Source: Meghimatium bilineatum (taxonomy: Eukaryota; Mollusca; Gastropoda; Stylommatophora; Philomycidae). Taken from it: DNA of 64,000 nucleotides. Position numbers and translations under genes: made by a program. The notes beneath the pieces were generated by a model. It saw only the letters and a list, made by a program, of their open reading frames with translations. It did no database searches and was not told where the DNA came from. Shown in pieces: positions 25,401 to 36,235 of this stretch (the stretch's first letter is position 1; each line of letters opens with the position of its first letter). Location of the stretch: NCBI GenBank assembly GCA_034231615.1, contig CM067307.1:6432513-6496512 (forward strand), in the 5' to 3' direction.

Positions 25401-25845
25401 AGATGACGAATGCGTGAAGAAATAAGTTGTAAGAAAGTACATTTTGCGGCATCAATTGTCACGGCAAGGTGAATTTGTGCGACTAAATATGTCTCATGAA
25501 AGATAATGGAAAAAGCAGCGCTGATGGAAAAATGGTAATTAAACTGGCAGTCTGAGAAAACGAGTGACAGAATGTATCAACACCTACCCGAAATAAAGTG
25601 AATCAGGCACCTGGGTTGATTATGGCGTGCGGTCAGGTAGTGATAACCAGGTGATATGGAATGGCCGCAGACCCGCAGATAAGGGGATGTGCTTTAATAG
25701 ACCCTCCATTGAATGGGTTCTTTCTTTTCTCTATATATAAATGCATAATTTCGTAACTCTATGTTTGTGTCGCTCGGTATAGAAATCTCAACGGCGTATC
25801 AAAATTAGCGCTCTATACTACTCCCATTATAGTTTCTGCTGGTTT
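25401..25845. other. Unassigned stretch
   Basis: I recognise no gene or repeat. A short GGTTGGTTTGGTTGGT run starts just beyond, in the LINE at 25850. Confidence 0.4.
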
Positions 25846-25849
25846 AACT

Positions 25850-27970
25850 TTCGTTTTTTCTCTCATGGTTGGTTGGTTTGGTTGGTCTGATCCAGCAGTC
25901 CATGGGCTCATGCCCTTTGCTCCAATGACATTGTGTGAAATATACATGTGTTTGTGAGCTGTTGTTTTGCTCCATTTGAGGGGCTCTCTCTATTTGGCCT
26001 TGGAGGGAGAAGCATTTTCTTGACGTCATCCAGTGCTGGACATTCACAAAGGTGATGATAAACAGTTTCATACGGATGAGTGCACAGCCGGCACCCTGGA
26101 GTGTGTGGTTGTATTCTGTTCATGTGATTGTTAAGATGTACATGTGTGCACAGCCGTGCACCCTGGAGTGTGTTGTGACTGTACTCTGTTCTGGTGATTG
26201 TTAAGATGTACATGTTGTGTGCACAACATTGATGATACTTTGATCATTCCTTCCTAGGAGGTTAATGTTGTCTTTATGATGTGGGCTGGTCATACATTTA
26301 TACATTTCTTTCTAGTTTTTCATGGACCATCTGTTCATCCAATTTTCTTTGTTCGCAGATTTCAACATCATTTTAACTGTGTGCTTGCATGTGTCTGTAT
26401 ATCGCTGATCTTGTTGTGCTCCCTTCTTTGTTAGTCTGTGTGCCATGTAATTGCCAGGTGTGTTTGTGTGGCCAGGAATCCACTGCATAACAATTTCTGA
26501 TTTCATAAGATCTAAGCAGCTGGTTGGCATGGTGATATATTTCAACTAGCTCAGGCTTACAATGTCCATCACATTCTAGTGCTTGAAGAGCAGACATAGA
26601 ATCTGTAAAAATCACAATGTTTTGGACAGATTGAAAGGCATCAAATATGGACTTCAGGTGGTACAAGGCAACTTCTAGTGCTGTTATTTCATCTTAATAG
26701 TTAAAACTCATCATATTTTTTGTCAGGATATTCTATATAGACACCATAATCTTCGTTAAAAGCAGACCCATATGTATAGACATAGATCCATTGTTCTGGG
26801 TGGGTGTCTATTGTTTTCTGTGTTGCTTTCATAAGACTTACTGGGTCGGAACTTTTCGTTACATTATCTCTTAATTGTGTTTTGATTTCCGGCAATTTAA
26901 AACCTACGTGTGGTGGTAAATATGTTTCTACTATTTGCAGTTCTTGTCTCTTGTCTGGGAGGTGATAACTGTCTTTTATTTCATTGGCATGGCTGATGAC
27001 TGCCTTTTGTTTTATTCTGCGGTTTGGTTGCCAGTTTTCTACAAGTTATTTATTTGGGGTGGTCTTTATTCATTATTTTGCTTATTTCATAAGCTTCCAT
27101 TGCAGCCATATCTCTCCGCATCTCAAGGGGTTCTATATTCATATGTATTTCACATGCAGCGTTGCTGTAGATCTCATTGCTGCACTAATAAGACGTAGGT
27201 CATTGTTCTTCACGCTGTCTAGGGATTCTACATTTGTCGTGGAACATGTTGTGAGGAGTGCACTGTTGTATTCTAAAGCAGAACGTATGTAACCAAGGTA
27301 TAGTCATCTAAGGGTATCCTTGTCTGATCACCAAGATGTGTTAGTGAGTCTTTTCAGTAGTTGTAACCGTTTAAGTGCTTTATTTTTGGCATTTTCTACA
27401 TGTTTCTTGAGGGTGAGCTGCCGATCAAGCGTGACTCCAAAATATGTGGGGTGTTCTTCTCTTGGCAATTTCTGTGTATCCAACCATAGACTGATATTTT
27501 CTTTGCTACTTTATGACTCTTGGTAAAGATGGTATAGACAGTTTTCTTACAGTTTATTTTCAGCTTCCATGTTTGACAGTACTCGTGTAGTCTTCTTAAA
27601 TCTCCATTTAATCTTTTGGCTGCACATTCAACATTCTCATGGCTCTGCCATATAATGGCATCGGCATAGAGGGCTTTTTTCAGCTTTCATATGTTTGACA
27701 AGGTCGTTAATGTAAATGAGAAAGAGGGTGCAGCTCAAAGCACAGACGCTTCTTGTCAGCTTCGGACAGCTTCCCTACTCTGGCAAAAAAGTGGTTAAAG
27801 TGTTCTGCTTTTTTCTGATCTGTGGTGATTGTTCTGTTTCTATCTATCACAGATATATCATTTGTTCTTCTTCTTTTCCCAGAGAAATTGTTGCTTAGCC
27901 CAAGCCTTTCTTTTTGTCTCATCTCCGCCATGTTTTTCCTTTCATCTTCGTCATGTATTTCTTCACTCAT
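25850..27970 (-). mobile_element. RNase H-bearing LINE with an internal RT deletion
   Basis: Minus-strand order: an EN-RT linker 'RTITTDQKKAEHFNHFFARV' (27860-27790) jumps at about 27750 straight into 'LSCTLFLIYINDLV' (RT motif before the catalytic site), so the first half of the RT is deleted. The catalytic box then reads YADA in the best frame rather than YADD. Next comes RT thumb sequence, then RNase H: 'WIYVYTYGSA' (first Asp lost), 'IVIFTDSMSALQAL', 'MQWIPGHTNTPGN'. It ends with a cysteine block 'YETVYHHLCECPALDDVKK'. A segment of about 70-75 bp near 26080-26220 is duplicated in tandem. Multiple frame breaks make it defunct. Confidence 0.82.
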
Positions 27971-28100
27971 TCTCTCTCTCTCTCTCTCTCTCTCTGTTCC
28001 GTTGCCTACGATGAGAGTGCCTCCTCACGTTCCTCTTATCTTTCTTAATTCTCTATATTCGTTGACTAAGATGAGAGTACCTCCTTCATCCATTCACAAC
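27971..28100. repeat. (TC)n run and a 60-bp-spaced duplication
   Basis: (TC)n lies at about 27970-27996. GATGAGAGTGCCTCCT (about 28010) recurs as GATGAGAGTACCTCCT (about 28070), with a GTTG-C/A-CTA lead in both. Confidence 0.6.
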
Positions 28101-28700
28101 TAAAGTTCTCGTTTATCGTCCAACTGCTGACACGTGTCACTGACCTGGAACATGACGTGATATTGAAAGTGGTAGGGAAGAGTGCACAACATATAGAGCA
28201 GAAATTATAGGAGTGTTGAAAGCTGAGACAGAGAGGAAGGGTGTTTGTGTTTTGACATTTATTATGTGGCTGTTATTTAGTTTGTGTGTGTGTGCATGTA
28301 ATCGTGTGTACTGAAGTATGTGTTTGTGAATTCCTCCAATAATGTCTGGGTGTGTATGTACATGTCTGTAGGTAACTATATGAGAGGTGCGGAAGTGTGT
28401 TGAAATTGCTTTCTTTCTCTCTCTCTCTCTATCTCTCTGAATTTTGTATTGCATTCATTTTATAGTTTCAAGTTCTACTAATTTCCATTTCATCTTTTCA
28501 AGTTCTACTAATTTCCATCCAGGTTTTTCTAACCAATACTTGTGAAGTTTCCAAATAGTTCAATCTTCTATAATTTTAAAATGTGTCCAGGGTGTAGATA
28601 AGGATGAAGGATTTTGAAGTGGTCCACCCAGTTCCCCCTTTATGAAAATAGAACAAAACATTTAGTATTATCGATCTATCTATAAACCTGTAACCATTTA
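28101..28700. other. Unassigned stretch
   Basis: TCAAGTTCTACTAATTTCCA occurs twice (about 28468 and 28497), and a (TC)n run lies at about 28413. No gene is recognised. Confidence 0.45.
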
Positions 28701-28702
28701 GG

Positions 28703-28870
28703 GTCGTAGGGGTACCACATTGGATGCAGCAACACCCACAGTCAAGTTTGTAGGGGTACCACATTGGATACAGCAACACCCAAAGTCAAGTTCGTAGGGG
28801 TACCATATTGGATACAGCAACACCCAAAGTCAAGTTCGTAGGATACCACATTGGATGCGGCAACAACAGA
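28703..28870 (-). repeat. 44-bp array made of a LINE 3' terminus, about 4 units
   Basis: The unit holds GTAGGGGTACCACATTGGAT and ACAGCAACACCCAAAGTCAA. Read minus, ATCCAATGTGGTACCCC is the last sequence of the LINE at 21800-22265. The array sits exactly at the 3' end of the related LINE at 28865-29275, so the terminus itself is tandemly repeated. Confidence 0.82.
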
Positions 28871-29275
28871 GTCTTCCAGTGATTTCTATCTTCAACGATG
28901 GAGACGACAACCTTCTGCCAACTCCTTGATATTGTCTGTCCTTTCTGTTATTCGTCCTCTGCTTTTTACACATTCTAATTTTCTCTGCAGTATTGGTTTT
29001 TTTGTGTGCAAGGAATCATGTCGACATACATGTTCAAACCATGCAGGTTTTCCTCGTTTCACTATTGACAGCATTATTTCTTGTGAACCTGCATATAAAT
29101 ATTTATTGTATTTCTTACGTACACATTTGTCCTATGCTCTCTATGGGAGGTTCGTAGAATTCGTGTGCAACATTTGTATTCGAAGCCCTGTTATCTTCTC
29201 TCCATGTCTACAGGAAGTGCCCAGCTCTTACAACCATACAGCACAATAGAAAGTACTTCTTGTTATAGTCAATAC
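28865..29275 (-). mobile_element. LINE 3' fragment (same family as 21800-22265)
   Basis: It carries 'MLSIVKRGKPAWFEHVCRHD' (29074-29015), 'TDNIKELAEGCRLHR', and upstream, in a shifted frame, an RT-thumb relic 'LLCCMVVRAGHFL' parallel to that of the 21.8-kb copy. Confidence 0.78.
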
Positions 29276-29349
29276 AGTTTGGTGTTGATTATCATGTCTT
29301 TCCACAACCTTCTATTTCGTGTTCAAATAGAATGGATGGTTACTGGATG

Positions 29350-29455
29350 GAGATGCGGTTAGTCAAGTACGGAAAGCGCGTGTTCAATAGTTGCTAGGCG
29401 ATTTGGTGCCGTTGAACGGACTGGTTCAATTCCCGTTAGTCTCAAGTATTGCGTG
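29350..29455 (+). mobile_element. SINE-C copy (tRNA-like)
   Basis: GGTTAGTCAAGTACGGAAAG, CGTGTTCAATAGTTGCTAGG, CGATTTGGTGCCGTTGAACG and GACTGGTTCAATTCCCGTTA lie in order, with a B-box GGTTCAATTCC and possible A-box TAGTTGCTAGG. It sits between two LINE fragments. Confidence 0.78.
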
Positions 29456-30415
29456 TTCTGTCAATCATTTCCGAAATCAATACCGTTGATACGAGTAATC
29501 AGCTCTCTTTTTGAATTAATTTCTTTCAAAATATCTTCATTTCGCTTTTTATCAGTGTCTTCTTATCATTCCTCTATAAAACCACATCTCTGCGGCCTCA
29601 ATATAATTTTACACTGTTCTGCTGAATGTCCAGGATTCACTTCCATACATCGAACGTTATTGGTTCTATATAACTTCAAGAACTCTATCACCTCAAGGAC
29701 AAAGATCTATTACATATGATGATATTCATCTTGTGAAATGTTGCCTGGGCCAGGCCAGTTCTGCATTTGATTACTTTAAGACATTGTCCATCTGATGTTT
29801 TTAATGTACCTAAGTATTTGAATATGTTGATTTGCTTCAGACTGATCCCATCAACTTTGATATTATATTCTGAAAGACATTTATTCTTTGATATTACCAT
29901 TACTTCAGTGTTTCTGCTATTCAGAATACATTCTTTATTTTAACTCTCATTTGCAATAATATCCATCGTTTCTTGTAACTGTATTTTATTTTCGGCTGTG
30001 AAAACTTTATCATCAGCATATCCTATGTTGTTTATATGTCCTCATATCCTATGTTGTTTATATGTCCTCATATCCTATGTTGTTTATATGTCCTCATATC
30101 CTATGTTGTTTATATGTCCTCATATCCTATGTTGTTTATATGTCCTCATATCTATTCATGGCATATACCTTCTGTGGATCTCGTTATTATTTCACTATAT
30201 ACATTTAACAGATCAGGTAAAAGAACACGTCCTTGAAGTCTAACCCCTTGTTTGATGTGTCGAAATGCTCCAGTTTAGTAATCGAGTCTTATGGCTGCTC
30301 TTTGTTGCCAATATATTCTTTATTATTCTCAGAACTTTACCATCAATGTTTAAACTTTCCAATATTCCAATTATTTCTTCATGTTTTACCTTATCAAATG
30401 CATTAGAAATTATCA
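29455..30415 (-). mobile_element. RTE-like LINE, RT domain, carrying a minisatellite at its catalytic motif
   Basis: Minus-strand order across frame breaks: 'AFDKVKHEEIIGILESLNID' and 'GKVLRIIKNIYWQQRAAIR' (30400-30290), 'GVRLQGRVLLPDLLNVYSEI' (equivalent of the GCxLSPxLFxxY motif), the 26-bp array, then 'NNIGYADDKVFTAENKIQLQ' with the YADD catalytic Asp pair (about 30030-29980). Next are 'IFKYLGTLKTSDGQCLKVIK' and, in another frame, 'MYGSESWTF' and 'EAAEMWFYR'. Stops and frameshifts make it a pseudogene. Confidence 0.85.
30015..30150. repeat. 26-bp array inside the RT catalytic region, 5 units
   Basis: The unit is TCCTATGTTGTTTATATGTC plus CTCATA. On the minus strand one unit encodes the 'HINNIGYADD' approach to the RT active site, so a segment ending at the YADD codons has been copied five times. 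The 26-bp period shifts the frame. Confidence 0.9.
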
Positions 30416-30424
30416 GAAAGCACT

Positions 30425-30700
30425 AGTGAGTTATATAGTTTGATTTACATACATTTAGAAGACCAACGGAAAACATTATAAGACAGACACTGCTCTGGAA
30501 CCAATAGGAAAATAGAAATCCTAAAAATACCTGGATGACAGAATTTGCTGCAGAAATGCAAAGATATCTTATATACTTTTGGGAATGCCCCACGTGCTGT
30601 CAAGCTAGTTTATAATCAAGAATCTAGACGATGAAACAAGAATCAAGATACAAAGATTTGGATGAATATATAAAAAGCTGGAAATATTAACTAAAAAGTG
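30425..30700 (+). mobile_element. LINE C-terminal scrap
   Basis: Pieces in mixed frames read 'TLLWNPIGKRK' and 'NPKNTWMTEFAAEMQ', equivalent to the common 'WxPxGKRxxGRPxxTW' LINE C-terminus. A GAAGAAGAAGTGAAGAAGA tract follows at about 30700. Confidence 0.6.
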
Positions 30701-30892
30701 AAGAAGAAGAAGTGAAGAAGATGGAGAAAGTTTATTAAAGACATGTGCTCGGTATAGAACTTAAAGTGGTATTCACAAGAAACAATACAGCATACGTAAA
30801 CTCCACCACGTGTTTAATTATTTCCCTTGTCTATGTTTGTAAGTTTATGTTCATCATTTAATAATTGAAATATTTATTTATTTAAATTTCGG

Positions 30893-30955
30893 GTTAGGGT
30901 TAGGTATGTAAAACACAACTATCCTAAACCTAACCCAAACACTAAAATAAAGAAA
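30893..30955. repeat. Telomere-like motif in inverted arrangement
   Basis: GGGTTAGGGTTAGG (about 30893-30906) is followed 20-30 bp later by CCTAAACCTAACCC (about 30933-30946). This is two to three TTAGGG-type repeats facing their complement, a potential hairpin. Confidence 0.7.
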
Positions 30956-31984
30956 TAGTTAATATATTAAATAATGCACATGAAATATACAACCAGATAT
31001 AAGGGAAGTAGCTCGACTATGTTGTGGCGTCTACTTGTATTGCACCCAAAAGAAACTGATAACGCAACGCACAAAAAAAAACCATGCATCACAAGATAGA
31101 ATAAAGAACAACAACAATAATACAATCAGTACATCAATTTATTTAGTGTTTAACAAATCAAGTTACATAAATGTCCAACTGCGTTCACTTAACTTTACAC
31201 GCTTTGGTAGAGCACAGTTAACAGGGACATCGATTTACGTTTATTTCATATAACGAACACTCGAAGAACATAATTTATACACAATTTGATCTATGTTTGT
31301 TATATATAAAGAATAATTATACAACATAATTTACATTAAAGGCAATTTAACGAAGCGTATACTCGGTCAAACACAACTGTGCGATTGCTACTTCTATTGT
31401 TTGTATAGTTTTGTGGAAGGTTATTGCTTTGGGTAGATGTTGTGGTATTTCAGTATTTAGTGTCATTTCTATTTAAGTACTGTGATCCGTGGTTCATTTC
31501 CATTACAAATGCATCATTCTTTTATGTACTCATCAGCATCTAGTTTAACCTATTTCTATGAACATGGATATCAAATTTTCTGGAGGAAGTAAAGGCGGCG
31601 GGCGTGATGCTGACCATATCATCCCTATGTATACAGTTGACCAATGATAAATCAAGCCCTAACATCGTATTTGGTATTTCATTACAAGCATGAAAAAAGC
31701 AAAACTATTTGTACTTTTACTTCCACTTATTGCTTTGGTTGTGGTTGTTCAGGCTGTGATCTCTGAGAATTGTCTGTTAACTCATTGTATACCACAGACC
31801 TATTAGATAGGTCCGAAAGTAGATATAACCTTACCGAGAGCCTATTAATTAGCTGTCATTCTCTATCATATGAACTATTCGTGAAAGAAATGATGATTTT
31901 TTTTACATATTCTAAAACTGAATGGTCAGTGTGGCTATGAGCTGATGGCAGGTATAGACGTTATAAACCATCTGGTTATCACTG
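30956..31984. other. Unassigned A/T-rich stretch
   Basis: I see no gene and no repeat shared with the rest of the window. The frame at 31035-31253 is not recognisable. Confidence 0.45.
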
Positions 31985-32170
31985 TATCTTCTTCTTCTTC
32001 CGTGTTAGCTCTCAAACTCCTGTAGTTTAGCAGGATATAGTCCGGAGAACGGAATGCGTTTTGTCGAGGACACATCTTTACAGCTTGGTTGCGATATATA
32101 TGCGTTTCGGACTACACATCTCAGAATACCTTCTTGAACACTTGACTCAACAAGTGAAAGTAATCTACCG
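31985..32170 (-). mobile_element. SINE-B copy, 3' half
   Basis: A CTTCTTCTTC tail (minus-strand GAA), then AGCTCTCAAACTCCTGTAGT, TTAGCAGGATATAGTCCGGA, GAACGGAATGCGTTTTGTCG, TTACAGCTTGGTTGCGATAT and a GACTACACATC end. Confidence 0.8.
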
Positions 32171-32312
32171 ATATTCTGAAATCACGTCCGTTTTCCTGCT
32201 GCCCAACTAGTAATATCCTCTGAAGTCCCTTCAGTTTTCTTATTGCCTAACTGATAATATATTCTGAAGTTACGTCAGTCTTTCTATTGCCCAACTGATA
32301 ATATATTCTCAC
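32163..32312. repeat. About 45-bp repeat, 3 units
   Basis: The unit holds ATTCTGAAGTTACGTCAGTC, TTTCTATTGCCCAACTGATA and ATAT. The units are diverged. Confidence 0.75.
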
Positions 32313-33870
32313 AAACATCTGGAAATAATATATTATATTTCAATGCACACATCCACGTGTATCCTGACAACTATCACTATATTAGCCATATTATCGCAAT
32401 CACATTTCACAAAAATATAAATAGTACATACAGACCAAGAAAAGACATAATTCAAACAAGCCTTTTGGGTCTTGTTTTCGTTTATTCCCGTGCATTTCGT
32501 TCGCCGGCGTTAGCAGGTGACAAAAGTATATAAATAGTGATCAAGGTAAAGACCAAAATAGTATGACCATTACAGCAGCTAGAAATACGCATCCAAGCAT
32601 TGATTGTATATAAAAACTGCAAATTTACTATCCATTCACTGATGTATTTCACTAGCAGATATTACGATGTTACGACTTAAGTTCTTGGCATTAACTTTTT
32701 AAGGTGAAGTAAAATGTACATATTACAGCAAGGTTCGCTCCTTTCAATCGTTAGTCAAATTTAGTTATATCAGAGCTTTTAACAACCAATAAATAATAGA
32801 CGTCGCGGTTCTGGTAATCCAAGCACAACGACCTCCGGGGTATACAGTAGACATGGACCTACAGGCATTTATATTATAAAATGGCAAACTGCGGGATTCA
32901 CAGAAAAATGTCGGTTCTCACCAAAAATAGCCTGAATGTCCTGAAAATAGCCTGAAAATATTTAGCAAATCCTTCTTCAAAATAGTCCTTCTTGCTGATC
33001 TCACACATCGTCACTCATCTTAACTGTACAGACTGATTATTTGTGTTTGTATCCTAGTCTCCAACCAATGAAAAGAAAGGAGAAGCGTGTATGCAAATAT
33101 AAGTGATGTTACAAGAGATTAATGTGTGTTAAATCATCCTTGCTGGACAAAAATCCTTTTTGTAAAGCAATACTACTGGGAATTGGTTCAAAACGGGAAA
33201 TCCCGAACGACACACTCACCTAAATGTGACGCTGTAGTTGCCTCGCTATATCTAGATGTCCGTGTATTACTGTATGATAATACCGAAATGACGTATGCAC
33301 ATGGCAACACGTGCACGGAAATAGACGACTTTGTAAACGAATGCACTTACAAGTAACAACACAATTACATGTTTCTAATGTAATTAACAGTTGAAAGAAA
33401 GCATGTACAGTAGCTTACGTTTGCTCATTAATTCTTATCTCCAAAGAGATTTTTAATTCTGTCGTAATTTCAAAGTTGCTATACAATGGATGAGCACTTG
33501 CTTCGTATATGATTGGTCCTGGGTTCATTTCCCAGTTGAAATTAATTTTTAAAATGAAATTTTTTTCAAGATCGCAACGTCCTCACGAGTTGACCCAGTC
33601 TGAAATGTGTAACTGATATCAATCCGAGATGTAAAGGCTGTGAGGGAGAGGAGATTGCTACCGCCCTCATATAGCAGAGCCACTTAAATGTGAAATCGTT
33701 GGTATCTCAAATTCTGGCACTGATACCGCGGGTAGTTTTAATAATTCATGTGAGTTGCTTGTCGTCATAATCATCAACATCATCATCATGTGACATATTA
33801 TTTCCAGAACGTGATTTTCCTTATGGATTCTCTAAACACTCTGCGATTCCGGGCGAGTTGCCCTGTCGCA
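32313..33870. other. Unassigned stretch, mostly single-copy in appearance
   Basis: A 76-codon plus-strand frame (33126-33356) has no motif I know, and its base use is unremarkable, so I do not call it. TCCTGGGTTCATTTCCCAG (about 33515) has a B-box-like GGTTCATTTCC and may be a tRNA-like relic. Confidence 0.45.
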
Positions 33871-33873
33871 GCT

Positions 33874-34042
33874 AAAAATTCTTGAGACTAACGGGAATTG
33901 AACCAGTCCGTTCAACGGCATCAAATCGTCTAGCAACTATCGTACACGGGTTTTTCCGTACCTGACTAACCTATTTCAATTCCCGTTAGTCTCAAGAATT
34001 TTTAATTTATCCTCTGGCTTCCTTCTTGAATTTATATGCCGC
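33874..34042. mobile_element. SINE-C in inverted (hairpin) arrangement
   Basis: A reversed SINE-C head (33880-33972, with GGGAATTGAACCAGTCCGTT and GCATCAAATCGTCTAGCAAC) is followed at once by a forward 3' part (GTTAGTCTCAAGAATTTTTA, ATTTATCCTCTGGCTTCC). The two share perfect 29-bp inverted arms at 33874-33902 and 33975-34003, leaving a loop of about 72 bp. Confidence 0.85.
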
Positions 34043-34495
34043 AGCTAGAGACTTGTTTAAACAATGTTATATATCACTACACCATCGTCGTCTTGGGTGC
34101 CCTCCTCCACTAGTTGCCATTAACTCTGCCTTCAGCTACTAATCTTTCAATACTGTTTTTTTTCTTTATATGACAAAAAATACAGATTTCTAGTTAAGGG
34201 GCCAGTCTACTTGCTTATTGGTGATAATAATAGAATATAACCCACAACCCATTATTTAGGTGAATTGGGGTGTTACATTTAGACATTTGATGCAGAAAGT
34301 TCTTCAGGCATCACTCTTATCTGCCATCTTGATTAGTTAGGATATGTCACATCATCTTCAGTTTTTCATATTGTCCAACTAGTCTTCTTCTTCATCTTCT
34401 TCATCTTCTTCTTCTTCTTCTTCTTCTACTGAACGAAGATATGGAGTTATTGTTATACAATTTTATGGGATTATGTTTTGCTGCGACGTTTATGA
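34043..34495. other. Unassigned stretch with a (CTT)n run
   Basis: (CTT)n with CAT interruptions occupies about 34383-34428 and ends in CTACTGAACGAAG. It could be the tail of an otherwise lost minus-strand (GAA)-tailed element. Confidence 0.45.
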
Positions 34496-34499
34496 AATA

Positions 34500-34790
34500 T
34501 ATAAATGTCACCATAAGAGACCGATGGAGAAATGAAAATATTAGGAAAATAAAAAAACATATCATCTCATATCAAGATTACTTCTAGAGACAGCAAAACA
34601 TGTGGTTTTACTCGCTCATGAGAATGGAACCAACATAACCATCCCTTCGTGCATACAGCAGGACTACAAAGCACACGGGGAAAACCAATAACTAGATGGG
34701 TGAAGAAAATCAAAGAAACCTTAAAGAGAAATGGGCTGAATGGTTAATACGACCCAAATGACCAAACACAGAAGACAACTCCAACTACCT
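34500..34790 (+). mobile_element. RTE-like LINE C-terminal fragment
   Basis: Across two frame breaks it reads 'WFYSLMRMEPT' (GHLMRM block) and 'PITRWVKKIKETLKRNGLNG' ending in a stop (about 34690-34749). This is the same architecture as the end of the 11-kb LINE. Confidence 0.68.
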
Positions 34791-35009
34791 TATTTATTTT
34801 AATTGTTTTTTCTTAACTGTTTTTTTTTTGTTTCATGATAAACACGTTTGATAGTTGTCTTTGTTCTATGTTTTATTGTCTATTAATTATTATTTTATAT
34901 CGATAGTTAGATATTAATATGAACCTGTTTACTTTATTTAGTATTTGCGTCAGTGACATCAAGCTATATTAAAAAATTATGAAGAACGAAATAAAGCATT
35001 CTTTAACAT

Positions 35010-35196
35010 AAAACAGATGTGGGAAGTCCCGGATGACCTAAAACAGATGTGGGAAGTCCCGGATGACCTAAAACAGATGTGGGAAGTCCCGGATGACCTA
35101 AAAAAAGATGTGGGAAGTCCCGGATGACCTAAAACAGATGTGGGAAGTCCCGGATGACCTGAAACAGATGTAGGAAGTCCCTGATGACCTAAAACA
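35010..35196. repeat. 30-bp minisatellite, 6 units
   Basis: The unit is GATGACCTAAAACAGATGTG plus GGAAGTCCCG, nearly identical between units except for a small indel in the fourth (AAAAAAAGATG). Confidence 0.93.
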
Positions 35197-35261
35197 AACC
35201 GCTCTATATATGATCAATATCGCACTGGAGATCGTAGATGAGGGGAGGAGGGAGGTTGGAA

Positions 35262-35345
35262 TATTGAACCCCCCCCCCCTTTCTCCTTAAATAAGTTGAG
35301 CATGAAATTTAGTTCTAGGAATTTATTCAAAATGTCGGTAAAACT
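35262..35345. repeat. Repeat E copy (C-run)
   Basis: A run of 9-10 C (about 35270-35279) is followed by TTTCTCCTTAAATAAGTTGA, AATTTAGTTCTAGGAATTTA, TTCAAAATGTCGGTAAAACT and CCACCC. It is the clearest representative of this family here. Confidence 0.6.
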
Positions 35346-35384
35346 CCACCCATTAACGAAATTTCACCCCAAAAACATCATATA

Positions 35385-35670
35385 ATCTCTCATTTTAAAA
35401 AGTCACTATCTCTCTTTTTTTTAAAGTCATCTAATCTCTCATTTTCAATAAGTCATCTAATCTCTTATTTTTAGAAAGTCATTTAATCTCTAATTTTAAA
35501 AAGTCATCTAATCTCTCATTTTTTTAATGTCATCTAATCTCTCATTTTTTAAAGTCATCTAATCTCTCATTGTTTTAAAAAAAGGCGTTCAATCTTTCAT
35601 TTTTTAAATAAAAGTCATCAAATTTAATGAGATATTTGATGACTTTTTTAAAATGAGAGAATAGATGACT
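35385..35670. repeat. About 25-bp T-rich array ending in an inverted unit
   Basis: About nine units of AGTCATCTAATCTCTCATTT plus a few T/A. Then GATGACTTTTTTAAAATGAG and AGAATAGATGACT (about 35637-35670) repeat the unit in the opposite orientation, so the end of the array can fold back. Confidence 0.82.
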
Positions 35671-35739
35671 AAATCTATTTTAATGAAAGAAGTGAATTTG
35701 CACACGAAAACATGAGAATGACCATTTTTTAAATGTTAA

Positions 35740-35840
35740 ACCTTCTCCCCTCAACTACTTAACTGAAGACGTATCCACGGTCCTGATCACTGAATACAAT
35801 AATTTAGTAGAGGGTAGTGGTGTGATTATAATAATGAATG
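35740..35840. repeat. Possible repeat E flank
   Basis: CTTCTCCCCTCAACTACTTA then GAAGACGTATCCACGGTCCT and GATCACTGAAT parallels GTAGACGCATCTACGGCCCT at 40340. The C-run has decayed. Confidence 0.4.
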
Positions 35841-35989
35841 AAGTATATTTATACCAGCAGCTTTCAATGTGTCCGATGAAACTACGTCAGTCATCATTCT
35901 ACAATTACTTTTAACCAGTCACTTCAACCATTCTGCTCGACTACATCGAATTTCAGATAAGCTTGGATGTGTCCTCTTTTATTATACTT

Positions 35990-36235
35990 GCCCTGTTGTT
36001 TTTCCTTTTACTCTCTCTCTCTCTCTCTCTAATGTCCTGGCCATATGTCTTTTTTCTCCTTTTATTTCTTTCATCTTATCCTCATTATCATCTTCTTTTG
36101 CTTCTCTCTTACATCATGATGTCTCTGTAATATTCATTTCTTGTTTTCTTTTTGGTCCTGATGAAGACTTTTTAGTCGAAGCGTCGTTTGTTTCTGTTGA
36201 TGTTGTTAGATTTTTTTTTCTATTTTGCTAATAAT
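35990..36235 (+). other. Pyrimidine-rich tract with cassette (copy 3)
   Basis: A T/C-rich tract leads to CCTGATGAAGACTTTTTAGT then CGAAGCGTCG (36157-36186). After a further 40 bp comes TTTTGCTAATAATTTATC, similar to TTAATAATTTATGG after the 5010 copy. AGAC/AGTC pair around a TTTT loop directly after CTGATGA. Confidence 0.6.

Noticed and set aside
33126-33356. 76-codon frame as a coding exon
   Set aside because: It has no motif, no convincing splice sites and no neighbouring exons. A frame of this length is expected by chance.
35869-36231. 120-codon hydrophobic frame as a membrane protein
   Set aside because: The hydrophobicity comes from T/C-rich DNA, and the frame runs through the dispersed cassette seen at other sites.
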